From Nephromyces sp. MM_2019 (taxonomy: Eukaryota; Apicomplexa; Aconoidasida; Nephromycida), in contig JADHZB010001113.1 of NCBI GenBank assembly GCA_015657535.1, forward strand, positions 1 to 60,081: a stretch of 60,081 bases of DNA. The letters are read 5' to 3'. The translations under genes were made by a program, and so were the position numbers. Under the pieces are notes generated by a model. The model had not been told where the DNA came from, did no database searches, and was given only the letters and a program-made list of their open reading frames with translations. The stretch's first letter is position 1. Every line of letters starts with the position of its first letter. This document shows, piece after piece, positions 11,401-22,078 of this stretch.

Positions 11401-13194
11401 ATCCTCCACAAGACTTCTCTCACCTTTTTAAAGTCAATGATACCTATTTGTTCCTCCTTCTCAGTTGCTGCACTAACCTGAAAATCCACAAGTTGCTAAT
11501 AATGAGAAACAAATCAAAAAAGATGGCTAAACATGGAGAAATCAGCGAATTCACAGCTTTCAAGAGAATAAGGTCGCACATAGACACACATAGGCGCACA
11601 CCCACTCAACAATTACTGGAATTCTTGAAATGAGCTGATTTTTGCAGCATAAACTCAGCTTTCCGCAAAATCTCTAAATATAGAGAAATTACTATCTTCT
11701 ACACACACATATGTTATAGAGATACATCTCATAACATCTTCATATATCCGCAAATATTAGCTTAAATAGCAGACACACCAACATACACCCACACACACAT
11801 ACCACAAAAAAATTTTCACACACAATAATACCAAGCCCCTAACTTCTTCTTTACCGAGATATTCACATGATGAAGCAGATCCTTTGGAGTAGCATTTCGC
11901 TTTCCAGATGGCTTGGGATAACGCCTTTGAAACTGCAGCATAAAATCTTCTTTGTTTACCTTCAGAAACCAGAAAAATCATCAAATTATGGTTTATTAAC
12001 GAGGAATTACAGTTTCAACAAATCTTCTTTGAAGAAGACAAAGCCACTTCGCATACACTAAACTTTCAGAGCTTCACGAAGAAAAAAGACAAAGAATTTC
12101 ATATTTTTACGCCTATATAGTATAAGCAATGAAAAGCTTCTTTAAAACGACACACACTAGGAAGAATTTCTTCTTGTGTTTAGTACAATCTTCAATCGCA
12201 TAGAAACACACACACACAAGCTGAAATCGCTGCCTTAGAACCAAAACACAAACACGCACAAACATACTATGAAATCACTGGTTTAAACATTCCATTACTC
12301 TCAAGCATACTTCATCATTGCAACTTCAAGTATCTCACTCGACACATACAAACCCAAAAATCGCAGATTGGAGCACGCAATTCCGCGCACACTCTTTTTC
12401 CACCTGCTCACATCATAGTTTTCCATTATATGAACATACACAACAAAACACTACTTACCGCAGGTTGATGCCTGTTCTTTTCAAGCGATTCCTCCCTCAT
12501 CTCATTAAACAACAACTTGATATTTGAGAGCCTCTTCCTGCACACTCGCGTGCGCTAAAACTTTCAATTTTTGTTATACATAATTGATGCTTTTTGTAAT
12601 GTCATAATATCTAGACATTCATCTTTATACCGTTCATTTCCAAAATGCTTTAAGAAGACGAGCATATTTCTAGAAAAAACAACATTTTTCACCGCATTCT
12701 TCTCATTGAAAAACCAGGAATTTAGTTCATCTTCGCTGTTTACCATGCAATCTTCTGAAACATGATTGGATGCAACTAATTGAAGATTTCATCAAAACAT
12801 CAGAAATGAAGATTTCTACAGCAAGTTTTGGTGTAAGCAACTCACTACACACACGAGTGTATGTTCTTTGAGAAAGTCGTGTTAACTTCATAGTTCGGGC
12901 TTTTGTAACTCAAATCGAAGAAAGAAATTAAAGAAAAGAATGAAACATCAGATGAGAGATGAGGAGAAAGACGAAGAGAGTGATAAGCAAGCTTATGACT
13001 GCAGAGATGAGGAGGAAATAGATAAAAGAAATGAAGATGAGACAGAGATGAAGATGAGACATAGATGGATATGAAACTGAAATAAAACAAAGATAGGGAA
13101 AACAATGGAAAACCGCGGAAATTGGACTGCACGCACAAAAGTACACCAACACACATATAAGCAGCAATATGAACACAAGCATACACAATTTCTC

Positions 13195-13404
13195 CTACTC
13201 TGTGAGTTTCTGCGATGAAGCTACTTGGCGACTATTCCTTCCTTCATCTCGTTGGACACGAGTTTTTCTACTTTTTTGGCGGATTTTTTCAGGCGGCTGG
13301 TTTGATATTCTTTCATTGTCAGACGGCGATGAGGAAGCGCCTTCATCAATATACTCCTCATCATCATCATCCGAGTCGAGCTGAACATCCAAAATCGAAG
13401 CCAT
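13195..13404 (-). CDS. N-terminal exon, acidic then basic protein of unknown function
   Basis: ATG at 13404 opens 69 codons ending at a TAG at 13195. The protein starts MASILDVQLDSDDDDEEYID, an acidic segment, followed by a Ser/Pro stretch and a strongly basic stretch (EKIRQKSRKTRVQRDEGR). This composition is typical of intrinsically disordered N-termini of nuclear proteins. A GTAGCT donor after codon RQ (about 13215) could splice the exon to minus-strand exons below 12910, which lie beyond a long pyrimidine-rich tract (12910-13100) typical of the 3' end of an intron. If it is not spliced, it is a 69-residue protein. No family is assigned. Confidence 0.5.
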   Translation of the reverse strand: MASILDVQLDSDDDDEEYIDEGASSSPSDNERISNQPPEKIRQKSRKTRVQRDEGRNSRQVASSQKLTE

Positions 13405-14439
13405 TTAATGAAGAAAAGCAAAAGAAGTTACACACATATAAAATTAAAGGCTAAAGAGGAAGAAGTATTTGAGCCTGCCCTAAAAAGGTAAAGAGAAGAG
13501 TGTATAATAAAACCTTCTATTATGCAGGAGAGAGGTACTTTGAAGATACGAGCAACATAGTATCTAACACTTCATCGAATTTACAAGCTGCACACACATA
13601 CAAGCAGGTTCAAACGGGCAGTCACGTTTAAACAGGCACACATATACACAGGTTCAAATAGCCACACACAAAGACACATCCACACACGCAGATATGCCGA
13701 CAGTCGAATGCACACATAAATTCAAACAGTCACACACACCAAGAAGCCCACACCCAGACACCACCAACATGCCCACAGCCACACACGCAAACACGCATAT
13801 CAATTGAAAGAAAAAGAATTGCCTACAAGAGATTCCTATAAAGCGATAAATCGTAAAGCAACCGGCTAAATCATCATAAAGCCAGCATTCGCAGCCTACC
13901 CAAAAGAAATCAGTTTTTCTTTAATATTACTGCCTCTTCCTTTACTTTTCTATACAAAATCTCCATATTTACGCCAAAAAACAGCTAAAAAATGCAACTA
14001 TAAGATTTTCTGCTTCTAGATTTATCACCCCTACAATCTAGACTGTTGCGCAGTCTAGCTAATCTCCACGCACCCCAGCTAGCATTATTAGGATCCTTCC
14101 CTTGCGCACTCTAGCTAATCTCCACACAAACCAACTATCATCATTAGCATACCTCTTCTAACGACAAAACGTCAAAGAATCCGCTCTTTTTTGGTAGTAA
14201 TTCATCTTCATCTTCTATTTAACCCGAAACCTCCAAAAAAAAATACAGAGAAACCGCTATTCTATAAAATATCTGCGGCTTTTTCTCAAAATACTAGATA
14301 CTCTTTTATCACACACTGGGTGTTTCTAGCTTGAATCTCTCAGCTATTCCTCAACTATTACACATAAGCTAAATATATACATTTCTAGCTTCCCATCTAC
14401 ATGTGTTGGGTTTATCTCGATATATGGGGAAGTTTTCCA

Positions 14440-14451
14440 GTGTATGTACAC
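14440..14451. promoter_or_regulatory. GTGTATGTACAC palindrome
   Basis: One of seven exact GTGTAYGTACAC sites in the window. It lies in a gene-poor stretch between oppositely oriented blocks: CA-rich minus-strand DNA to the left, TG-rich plus-strand DNA to the right. This is a plausible divergent promoter position (inference). Confidence 0.35.
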
Positions 14452-15679
14452 TGTGGAGCGCAATCCTTGTTAGGCTTTGGTAGCTATAGAAATTGAAGTC
14501 TTTTCTCTTCATATACCGCTGCTTCTATGCTGCTAAATTTTGGAACTTAGCACACAAATGGAGACTAAGCGGAAGATATGCTAATTGATACTGAGCAGGC
14601 GATGATTTAATGGGTGTGAGATGCTGATGAAAACTATATTTCTAGGTAATTTATTGGGAAAAGACTAAGAGAAGTTTGGGATGAGGAAGTAGAAGGAGCT
14701 GTTTAAATGATTACTAATGTAAATTTTATAGGAAGAAACCCACGTTTGTGTGTCTCTGCTTGATGACTTCAACACACAAAAAACTGAGTGCCTGTGTGTG
14801 TGTTATTTCCATTAATATAACACGTGAAATTACTTAAAGTTCTATGCTTTTATACTGCATAACGCAAGTGTGTTAAATGGTAAAAAATAGATTTTTCACT
14901 ATTGTGGAATGAAATTGATGTTTTATCATTTTCAAAACAAATCGACGTGTTTTTCATTTAATTTATTGTATTTTTCTGTTGAAATTCTTCCAATTTCAGC
15001 AGAAAACCCTTGACAGCAAAAAAATTTTTCCTTTTCCTTCTTCATCTCCCTCTTCTCCTTCGACTTCGCACACTGTAGATCACCTTCATTTTTTCCACAA
15101 ATCACAGTTACTAAGCGTCAAAAAATTCGATATATTCGTGTTTAATCAGCGGAATTTTTCAGTGGAAGATTTCATCCTCTTCTAATAGTATTTTAGCCAT
15201 TTGTAGACACTAAACTTTGTTTGCTTTTTTTCCTATTCCTTCCAGTAAAATCCCAATAAAAATCCAGAAAAATGTACACACGATCGCGAATCTCTTCTCT
15301 TTTTATTCTGGATGAATAATGCAAGAAGATGAGCTAATATTACAAAGAGTTGTGACGATACCCATTAGTGCCGGATTTTGCCTTTACAATGTTTGTGTGT
15401 GTGATGAAGCGAGAAATCTTCAGTTCTTATGGATTCTTTGCTTTTAATTTGATAAATTTGTGTTTTTTAGAATCAACCGAAAAAGTGCTGTTTTATTTGG
15501 GTGGGAGGCTTGGATGGATGAAGTGGGTGTACATACTGTTGGGATAAGAACATGCTGGGATAGTGTGTGTCTGGATGGATGCTACGTTGTGTTGATATGT
15601 GTGTATTGCTGTGTGTTGCTATGTGTTGCTGTGTGTGCCCGTAAAAATCTGTGCGTGTGCCTGTACATGTGTCTAAGGA

Positions 15680-15681
<2 letters not shown>

Positions 15682-15718
<37 letters not shown>
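15682..15718. repeat. (TG)18 microsatellite
   Basis: An uninterrupted TG run of about 37 bases, flanked by TG-rich sequence from 15390. In this window TG on the plus strand marks introns of plus-strand genes. Confidence 0.95.
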
Positions 15719-15722
<4 letters not shown>

Positions 15723-17138
15723 ACACCTATTTACAAACATCCAAGTGTGCATGCACCCATCTGTTTCCACCCATATCCCCCCCCCAGTTTCTAACGTTCC
15801 ATAGCGTAGCAACGCACATCAAAACCCTCATTCTCCTGAATATTTTCCAGATTTTCCTCGCATATAAATCCCTCTTCATATTTACTTTCCTCATCCTCTC
15901 TTGTCGACCCTAGTAGTTTCCTACCTCTTCCTCTATATTGCCCCCCGCTTAAAATTGGCAAACTTTACAGTTTTATCTATTTTTCAGAAATTTCAGCGTG
16001 CAAATCCGCTGTTTCTGCTGAATTTCCCTCTTCTAACTCTGGACCTACTCCGTTCTCCTGCCTCCTATCTTGTTTTTTATCTTCAATGCTTCCTCGGCTT
16101 ACGCTGCGGCTAAGCTGTAGATTCTAATGGGGTATTTTCTGCGACTTTAAAGGTAATTTATCGGGACATGAAGCTGCGGATTTTTTTTTGTATACACCGA
16201 GGGGATGAAAGCAGGAATTCGACGAGCTACACACAGAATAGTGCGAGGAGGAGAATTCCTCACTTTCAGTGCGATATTTGTAAATGTCTCTAGCTAGAGT
16301 GATGAAATTAAGCTTTGTTTTGGAAGGTATGTTGAAGGAGAGAGAGAAGAGAATGACATATATATATGCATGTGATGGTTATGGTGTTAATTGAAGGAGG
16401 TTTTTTTTTGTGAAAAGAGGATGAAGAGGGTATTTGTGTGTTTGGTGGAGGTTTTGGGGGGATTTTATGGTGTTTTAATGTTAAAGGCGGGTAGCATAGG
16501 ATTTTTCTAGGTGCTTTTTCAGTGTATGTTGTTTGTTGTGAATTCTTCTTCCAGTTTTAATTGATTGGTGTATGTACTTAATTTTGATGTTTCTTAATTG
16601 TTTTACGGAAGAAAAATCGGAAAATATATGAGAATTTGCTTGGTTGAACGCGTTTCATATGCGATTTTAGCCATTAGGGTTAATTAAGATGAGAAAGAGG
16701 CTGGGGTTATATGTAAAGAGTAATTAAAACTTATGTATCTGGGCGTATATTCGAATATGATAAGGCTGATAGCCTAATGTTTAGGGTTGGGATGAGACTT
16801 CACGTAAAAAATCGCTGAAAATGCTCAAATAACAGCTGAAGATGAAGATGCTGTAGATTTCTAGATGAAATTTGGCACAAATTACTGGAAAAGCTGCAAT
16901 TTTATATCCAAAAAAGTGGATTTATAGAGGTTTTAATCGTATTTTTTGGATCAAAATGAAGGTGTTTAGGCTTATTGGAGCTATTCACTACCGCTGAAGG
17001 TGGAAATCCTTCAGATTAAACTACTTTGCTGCTCATAATTCATATTGTTGTCTTCAAATGAAGAATTTCACTTTTTTCGTAAAAAAATCTTTTATTTACC
17101 ACCCACAGGCAAACGCTTGAAACAGGAAAGTAGTCATT

Positions 17139-19613
17139 ATGGGTGTTTTGATGTCTCATCTTTTCTCCCGACTGTTTGAAGCAAAGAAATATAGGCTCCT
17201 TATCTTAGGTTTGGACAATGCCGGAAAGACTACTATCTTATGTAAGGCTGAAAAACCCTTTTTCTGCTTGATCTTCAAAATTGTGTGAGAGAAATACAAA
17301 GAGTATGCTAAGCTGGCTTCAAGCTATCTGTGCATCTTGAAAACTTTGTCTTGATGTGTGGCGATTTCCGGGTTTTTTTTATTTCACGCGTATTCATGTT
17401 GGTATACGTACACTGAGTTTGGGATCTTTCTGTGTGCTGATTTGATATTCACCAACTTTAATAGATACTAACTTATGCGTGTGTGTGCAGATCGTCTACA
17501 TCTGGGAAATGTTGTTCAAACAACGCCAAGTAAGCAATGGGCGTGATTTTGTTTAGTTTGTAAAGATTTCCTTGGTGTGTGTGTGTGTGAAAGCTGAGTT
17601 CTTGGAATATTTTTTTTCAATTTTTTTTCCTGATTCATCACCAGCTAAGGAAATGGTTGATATTTTGGCTTTAGCGTTCAATCCTTGTACTAGTGTGTGT
17701 GTTCTTTTATCTCTCTGCATTTCGCGGTTCTAGGCTTGCTGTCTTCTTTCTTTTTGCGTGTGTGCCTTGTTTTATATGTGGTTGCGTTGGCCATGTTTCA
17801 TTATGTCTGTGCGTGTACACTTGTGAAGGCCTGTGTGCGAGTATCTGGTGACGCTATTTAATGTTTTTAGAATTTCATAGGAGTTATATTTGTAGTGTGA
17901 GAATGGTGTGTGCGGTTATTACTTATCCACTGCTTTTGTGGCTTTAAGTACTAAATGAGAAGTAAATGATGAGAATGTTTGTGTTTTTTGATGTATGTAC
18001 TCTGGGATGATGCTATGTTACTTTTTTTCTCTTATAGCTCTACTTTTTTTTATCTTCGTCTTCTCCCTTTTTTCGTATTCTTCTTGTTGATCTTCCGCTT
18101 TTTTTTTAATTCGTTTCTCTTTTATGTGCTCTTCTTGATTCTCTTTGATTCGATTTTATGCCTCCTCTTCAACCTCCTTTTTTCCCACTTTCTTCATCAT
18201 GTTCAAGTCTTTCTACACTCTTGCTTTTAGAAAATTGATGTGTGTTCTTTTTTACAGCCGTTGGATTTAATGTCGAAACTCTATGCTACAAAAACGTGAA
18301 GATTCAAGTGTGGGATTTGGGGGGTCAGTCCAGCATCAGGTGAACATGATGATTCTTTTATGGAAGCTTGAGAGTTGCCTGAATGTATAAATGTTTGTTT
18401 AGGGAGGCACAATAAATGAAACGTCGAGATTTTCATCATTTTCTGATGATTATCTTCATGTTTTTGATGTTTGCTCATCATTCTCTGATGTTCTTCGTCA
18501 TTTTTTTAGGCCTTTTTGGCGCTGTTATTATCCTAATGCAGACGCTATTGTCTATGTGATTGACAGTGCGGATGAAAGCAGACTTAGCGATTCTCATCAA
18601 GAGCTGGAGGCTCTACTCAATGTACGTATACCCATTTCTTAGCTGTTAATACACACTCACGCATATATGATTTTGCTCTATTGCTTGTTTTTTGCTTGCT
18701 TATTTGTGACTAAGTATGTGTGTGTGATGGTTGGTGTGTCAACGCTTTGTTTTTTGTTATTATTAACTGGCTTAGATAATACTACTGTGATAGGTTTATC
18801 TCAGATGAAATACATGAATAGCGTCGAATTTGCAGGAGGAAGAACTGGCTGGGAAATGTTTGCTCGTATATGCTAACAAGCAGGACCTTGCAGAAGCTAT
18901 GACTGAAGATCAGGTATGATATAGCTCTAGTTTGGATATTCAGCACACCAGTTGCAAAACTGCAGCTACCAAAGACTAAGCACACACAGACACTCATGTA
19001 CAGACACTCACAAATGCGTAGGTAAAGAGAGATATTTTCGGACAACTCGTGTGTATATACACTCATGAGATGCTGGCTTTGTCTTGAAGTGGAAAGTCAC
19101 GAATATAGGCAGGGAAACATGAGTACTGTGAAGCTCTTTGCAAACACACAGAGAGTCGGAGATACATCCGCACTGAGAAGCTCTTTGCACACAGGCAGAG
19201 GCAGAGATACCTTCACACCCAAAATCACCACCATCACCTCCTCCCACACACACTTTATGCCTACTTTTTCCAGATATCAGAGGGTTTGGGTCTAGTCTCG
19301 TTGCGAGATCGACAGTGGGCGCTTTTTCTTTGCTCTGCTATCACTGGAGATCGAATTACCGAAGGATTTGACTGGTAAGTTTGCTTTGAATCCCAGGAAA
19401 TCCTTTCATCCTCAGAGCTTTCCTACTTCCTAACCAGAACCTCCTGTCGTCCTCTTTTTTTGAAAAATGAAACGCCCATTGCACATACCCACTTCATTAA
19501 GACAGTGTCACTACACCTCCTTCATCCTCACGAATGTTGCACTAAACGTTGATCATTTCCCGTGATGTTTGACTCTCAGGCTGACATCTACGTTGAGTAG
19601 CACAAAGAGCTGA
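17139..19613 (+). CDS. ARL1: ARF-like small GTPase, ARL1 type (complete, 7 exons, 182 aa)
   Basis: Exons: 17139-17241, 17491-17529, 18258-18339, 18510-18621, 18836-18913, 19274-19374 and 19580-19613 (TGA); all phases agree. The protein starts [13 protein letters not shown], with Gly2 as a likely N-myristoylation site followed by the amphipathic helix typical of ARF proteins. Nucleotide-binding motifs: P-loop GLDNAGKTT (24-32), switch I Thr48 in TTPTVGFNVE, interswitch/switch [19 protein letters not shown] (66-82), base recognition NKQD (126-129) and SA near 161. WDLGGQ..IRP.WRCYY and the 182-residue length match ARL1 better than ARF1 (WDVGGQ). ARL1 acts at the trans-Golgi, recruiting GRIP-domain tethers in its GTP state (family knowledge). 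The introns carry TG-rich tracts, with donors such as GTAAGG, GTACGT and GTATGA. Confidence 0.95.
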
Positions 19614-20729
19614 AGATTTTCAATGCCTCAATAATACCCCAGAAAACTACAAATATGATGGCTTACCTATGGGAAAACGTTGGAAAAGTATCCCTACAGA
19701 GCTGAGAGGATATGAGCATAAGCTTCCTCCACTTTATGTTGCATATCTAAGATTCAAGGGCCTCTATTCGCTACTTTCTTCAATTTTCCTGCAAAGTCCT
19801 CCATTTGTTTCCACTTTCCTGTATTTTCTTGCGTTTCTCCCCCCATTCTCCCCCAATTCTTCTCCCATTGAAGATACGGACAGAAAGAAGATACCCACAT
19901 TTTCCAATCATTGTGTGTGCCCTTTCATTTGTCAGCACTCTCAGGCTCCATCCTTCATTCTTCTCTGTCACACCTTCCTATAACCTCTTTTCTTTCCCTT
20001 TCCCTTTCATCAGACTTCCATGCTTCCTTCACTACTTCCTAGACACTTTTCCTTTGCTAGCATTTTGCCAACCCATATCTGCACAATATATATATTGTGT
20101 ACCTCCTTCGCTAGGGCTTCCCACACGCAAGTAGCCCTGCCACAAATGCGGTTAAAATGCTCATCAGCTTATTCGTTAATATGAATGCCGTCGTAGTGAA
20201 TCAGTCAAAAGTGGTGTATGTACACCCACCTCTTCCTAAAAGCGCCTTCTTTGTAGCGTGTAGGTCACTCCCTTTCCTATTTACCTCTATATATTGCCTC
20301 TGTCTTTACATCCCGATGCTTCCCACATGGCTTCTAACGATTAAGCTGCTTATGCTGCTTTTTCGGCGTGCCCTATTCCCTATCAGTAATGTCTCTTGAC
20401 TGTCTTTGTGTGTGGGTTGTATAGGTGACTAAAGCCGCTTGCTGATTTGCCCCATTAACTGCAGCTTTTGCAGCTTACACACGGGAGAGAATACGGAGGT
20501 ACGCACGCACACAACATATTTAAGGAGCGAAAGCTGTTAAAAAACATGATTCTGCAGCTGTCTTTGCGTAAGCAGTGTGTGCACACACACACATGCCATC
20601 ACGCACTGTGCTGCGATGTAGGGCTTCATAAAATAAGTTCTGGGTCTTGTATCTTTCCTGTCTCTTCAAAGCAGTGACTGAAGCAATAATGTGCGTGTGT
20701 GTGTGTGTGAGAGCTACGTTATGTGTGTG
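19614..20729. other. Downstream of ARL1; one possible plus-strand reading frame
   Basis: An open plus frame 19669-19983 begins MGKRWKSIPTELRGYEHKLP, which looks coding, but its second half is Phe/Pro/Ser-rich pyrimidine-tract sequence. It starts only 55 bases after the ARL1 stop. The stretch 19750-20060 is pyrimidine-rich. A palindrome GTGTATGTACAC occurs at 20214-20225. A CA/TG block is at 20570-20600. No complete gene is resolved. Confidence 0.3.
20214..20225. promoter_or_regulatory. GTGTATGTACAC palindrome
   Basis: Exact copy of the dispersed motif, between ARL1 and the candidate microprotein gene at 20730. No start codon is placed close to it. Confidence 0.3.
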
Positions 20730-20914
20730 ATGATGAGCGGAAGTGGCGCTTCTGGAAAGTATGTGTGTAGTGTTTCCGTGTGTATGCACAGACTGTATAT
20801 TCCTTTAGTGGAGCCTCAACTTATGCCCTCCTCCTGCGCGTCATTGTATGGTGGTTTTTGCTCGACTTCTGGGATTCTGCGGTAACAGGGTTGACGGCGC
20901 CGGGAGGGCTTTAA
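20730..20914 (+). CDS. Possible 44-aa membrane microprotein (2 exons)
   Basis: Exons 20730-20758 and 20809-20914 (TAA) join in phase across a 50-nt TG-rich intron (donor GTATGTG, acceptor TCCTTTAG). The product starts MMSGSGASG and contains one hydrophobic, Trp-rich segment (TYALLLRVIVWWFLLDFW), so it would be a single-pass membrane protein. No family is recognised. Against it, another frame of exon 2 is also open over most of its length, and the gene is very short. TG orientation agrees with the plus strand. Confidence 0.4.
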
Positions 20915-22078
20915 TACTAAGCGATGCTTGCCCACCTTGTGTGTGTGGGGGTTTGGTGGAGATTCAAACCGTCAAATTGGTTTGAGAGTTTCCCAGTGAG
21001 CGAATTAGGCGCGTGTGTGCATCCTCCACTAGTATCTTCACACAATATAGAGTTACTTTCTTAACTCTCTATGAGTTCCTGCCAGTCCTTTCTCTGAGAT
21101 ATAAAACACTACTAATCAGCCGATTTTGATGGCACACACAGTCATCACTCTACAGCTCTCTCATAAGACCGAGAAAGAGTACTCTGAAGATCTCCACCCA
21201 ACATCTATCCCCATGAAATCCCACCAAAAATGAATTTTTTCTTGCTCTTGACTGCTCCATCATCCAAGTTCCATTTTGCTTAGGCTTCTCATGCAGCATG
21301 TAGGAAGAATCAATTACAGGCACTCGACAGAAAAGCGGGCATCTTCCCGGTGTATGTACACCCAAAGATTAGCAAAAAATAAGATTCTTTCTCGTCTTTT
21401 TCGTAGACATTTAGGCTAATATTTCTTACCTTGGTATTTCGCTAATGTCAAACTCTACAAGAGGGTAGTATATAACTAAGCACAAGATGAAATTCCACCC
21501 AACACGCATAGGCAGCACGAAAATCGCTAGAAGATTGGGCTGATGAGTGGAAACTCCGACTATATATTCGGAGTAGAAAGCTTCACACCAAATTAGGGAG
21601 AAAGGAACTCATTATGAAGATATCATGATCAGGGAAGAGGGTCCAGAAGGACTCCTGTAGGAGGAAGCGGAAAAATCAGTGAAGAGTTGAACACGCACAC
21701 GGACAGGCACACACACAGACAAAAACTTTAGTCACATCTAATAATTCGAAAAAAATTTGACGTTGCAGTAGGTAAGTCTCCAGACACAGCGTGTGTATGT
21801 GTTGTTTGCACTCGTTAGCTTGTGTGTGGATTACGTTGGAAGCTTTGCGCGTACTACGTGTTAAAGGTATTGCAGTCAAAGAGCGCAGAGTTCTCGCGTG
21901 AGCATGTGTGTGTGTGTGTGTGCGTGTGTGGTGGATCCATCCAAAGCATGATAGTCCGTAGTGAATTGTTTGTGTTTTAACATGCACAGTAGTCTCTATG
22001 GGCAGAATACACAATGTTTTTGTATGTCACTTATCTGAGATCTATTCACACACACACACACACTCGAGCCTCCACATG
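20915..22078. other. No resolved gene; candidate divergent start at 21344 (-)
   Basis: 21150-21344 is open on the minus strand in parts. An ATG at about 21344 (MPAFLSSACN) lies six bases downstream, in minus sense, of the palindrome GTGTATGTACAC (21350-21361). TG runs at 21790-21925 suggest a plus-strand intron, while the minus-strand proteasome gene ends at 22079. CA repeats are at 21675-21720 and 22047-22064. I could not build a gene. Confidence 0.25.
21350..21361. promoter_or_regulatory. GTGTATGTACAC palindrome
   Basis: Exact copy of the dispersed motif, with a candidate minus-strand ATG at 21344 immediately downstream in minus sense. Confidence 0.35.

Larger units (their letters stand above)
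9401..13194 (-). other. Minus-strand exon series, gene(s) of unknown function
   Basis: Several exons on the minus strand have good splice sites and coding character. 11832-11959 (acceptor TTCTGAAG, donor GTATTA) encodes NKEDFMLQFQRRYPKP and continues to KDLLHHVNISVKKKLGAW. 10678-10747 (acceptor TTTTTTAG, donor GTGAGC) encodes RFREGSGADFAESIKKAIEA. 9420-9473 (acceptor CTATTTAG, donor GTAAGTG) encodes NLPGAQVKVATDYYYAGRR. A segment near 12850-12910 encodes YKSPNYEVNTTFSKNIHS. The DNA between them is CA-rich on the plus strand. They may belong to one long gene starting at 13404 or to several. I recognise no family. Confidence 0.45.
13405..17138. other. Mostly unresolved, some plus-strand exon-like segments
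   Basis: 13560-13800 is CA-rich with repeated GGTTCAAA/CAGTCACAC units. 13900-14420 is AT-rich with nothing clear. From 14750 TG runs appear on the plus strand. A plausible plus-strand terminal exon is 15099-15187 after a CACAG acceptor (containing VKKFDIFVFNQRNFSVEDF). Another possible exon follows a TTTTTTAG acceptor at about 15470. The open frame 15985-16113 after TTTTTCAG (FQRANPLFLLNFPLLTLDLL) may be a C-terminal exon. 16130-17138 shows no gene apart from GTTTAGGG/TTAGGG-like words. A palindrome GTGTATGTACAC lies at 14440-14451. Confidence 0.35.

Noticed and set aside
13195..13404. Acidic N-terminus as a BCNT/SWC5-type protein
   Set aside because: Only the acidic start fits. I found no BCNT domain in the downstream minus-strand exons.
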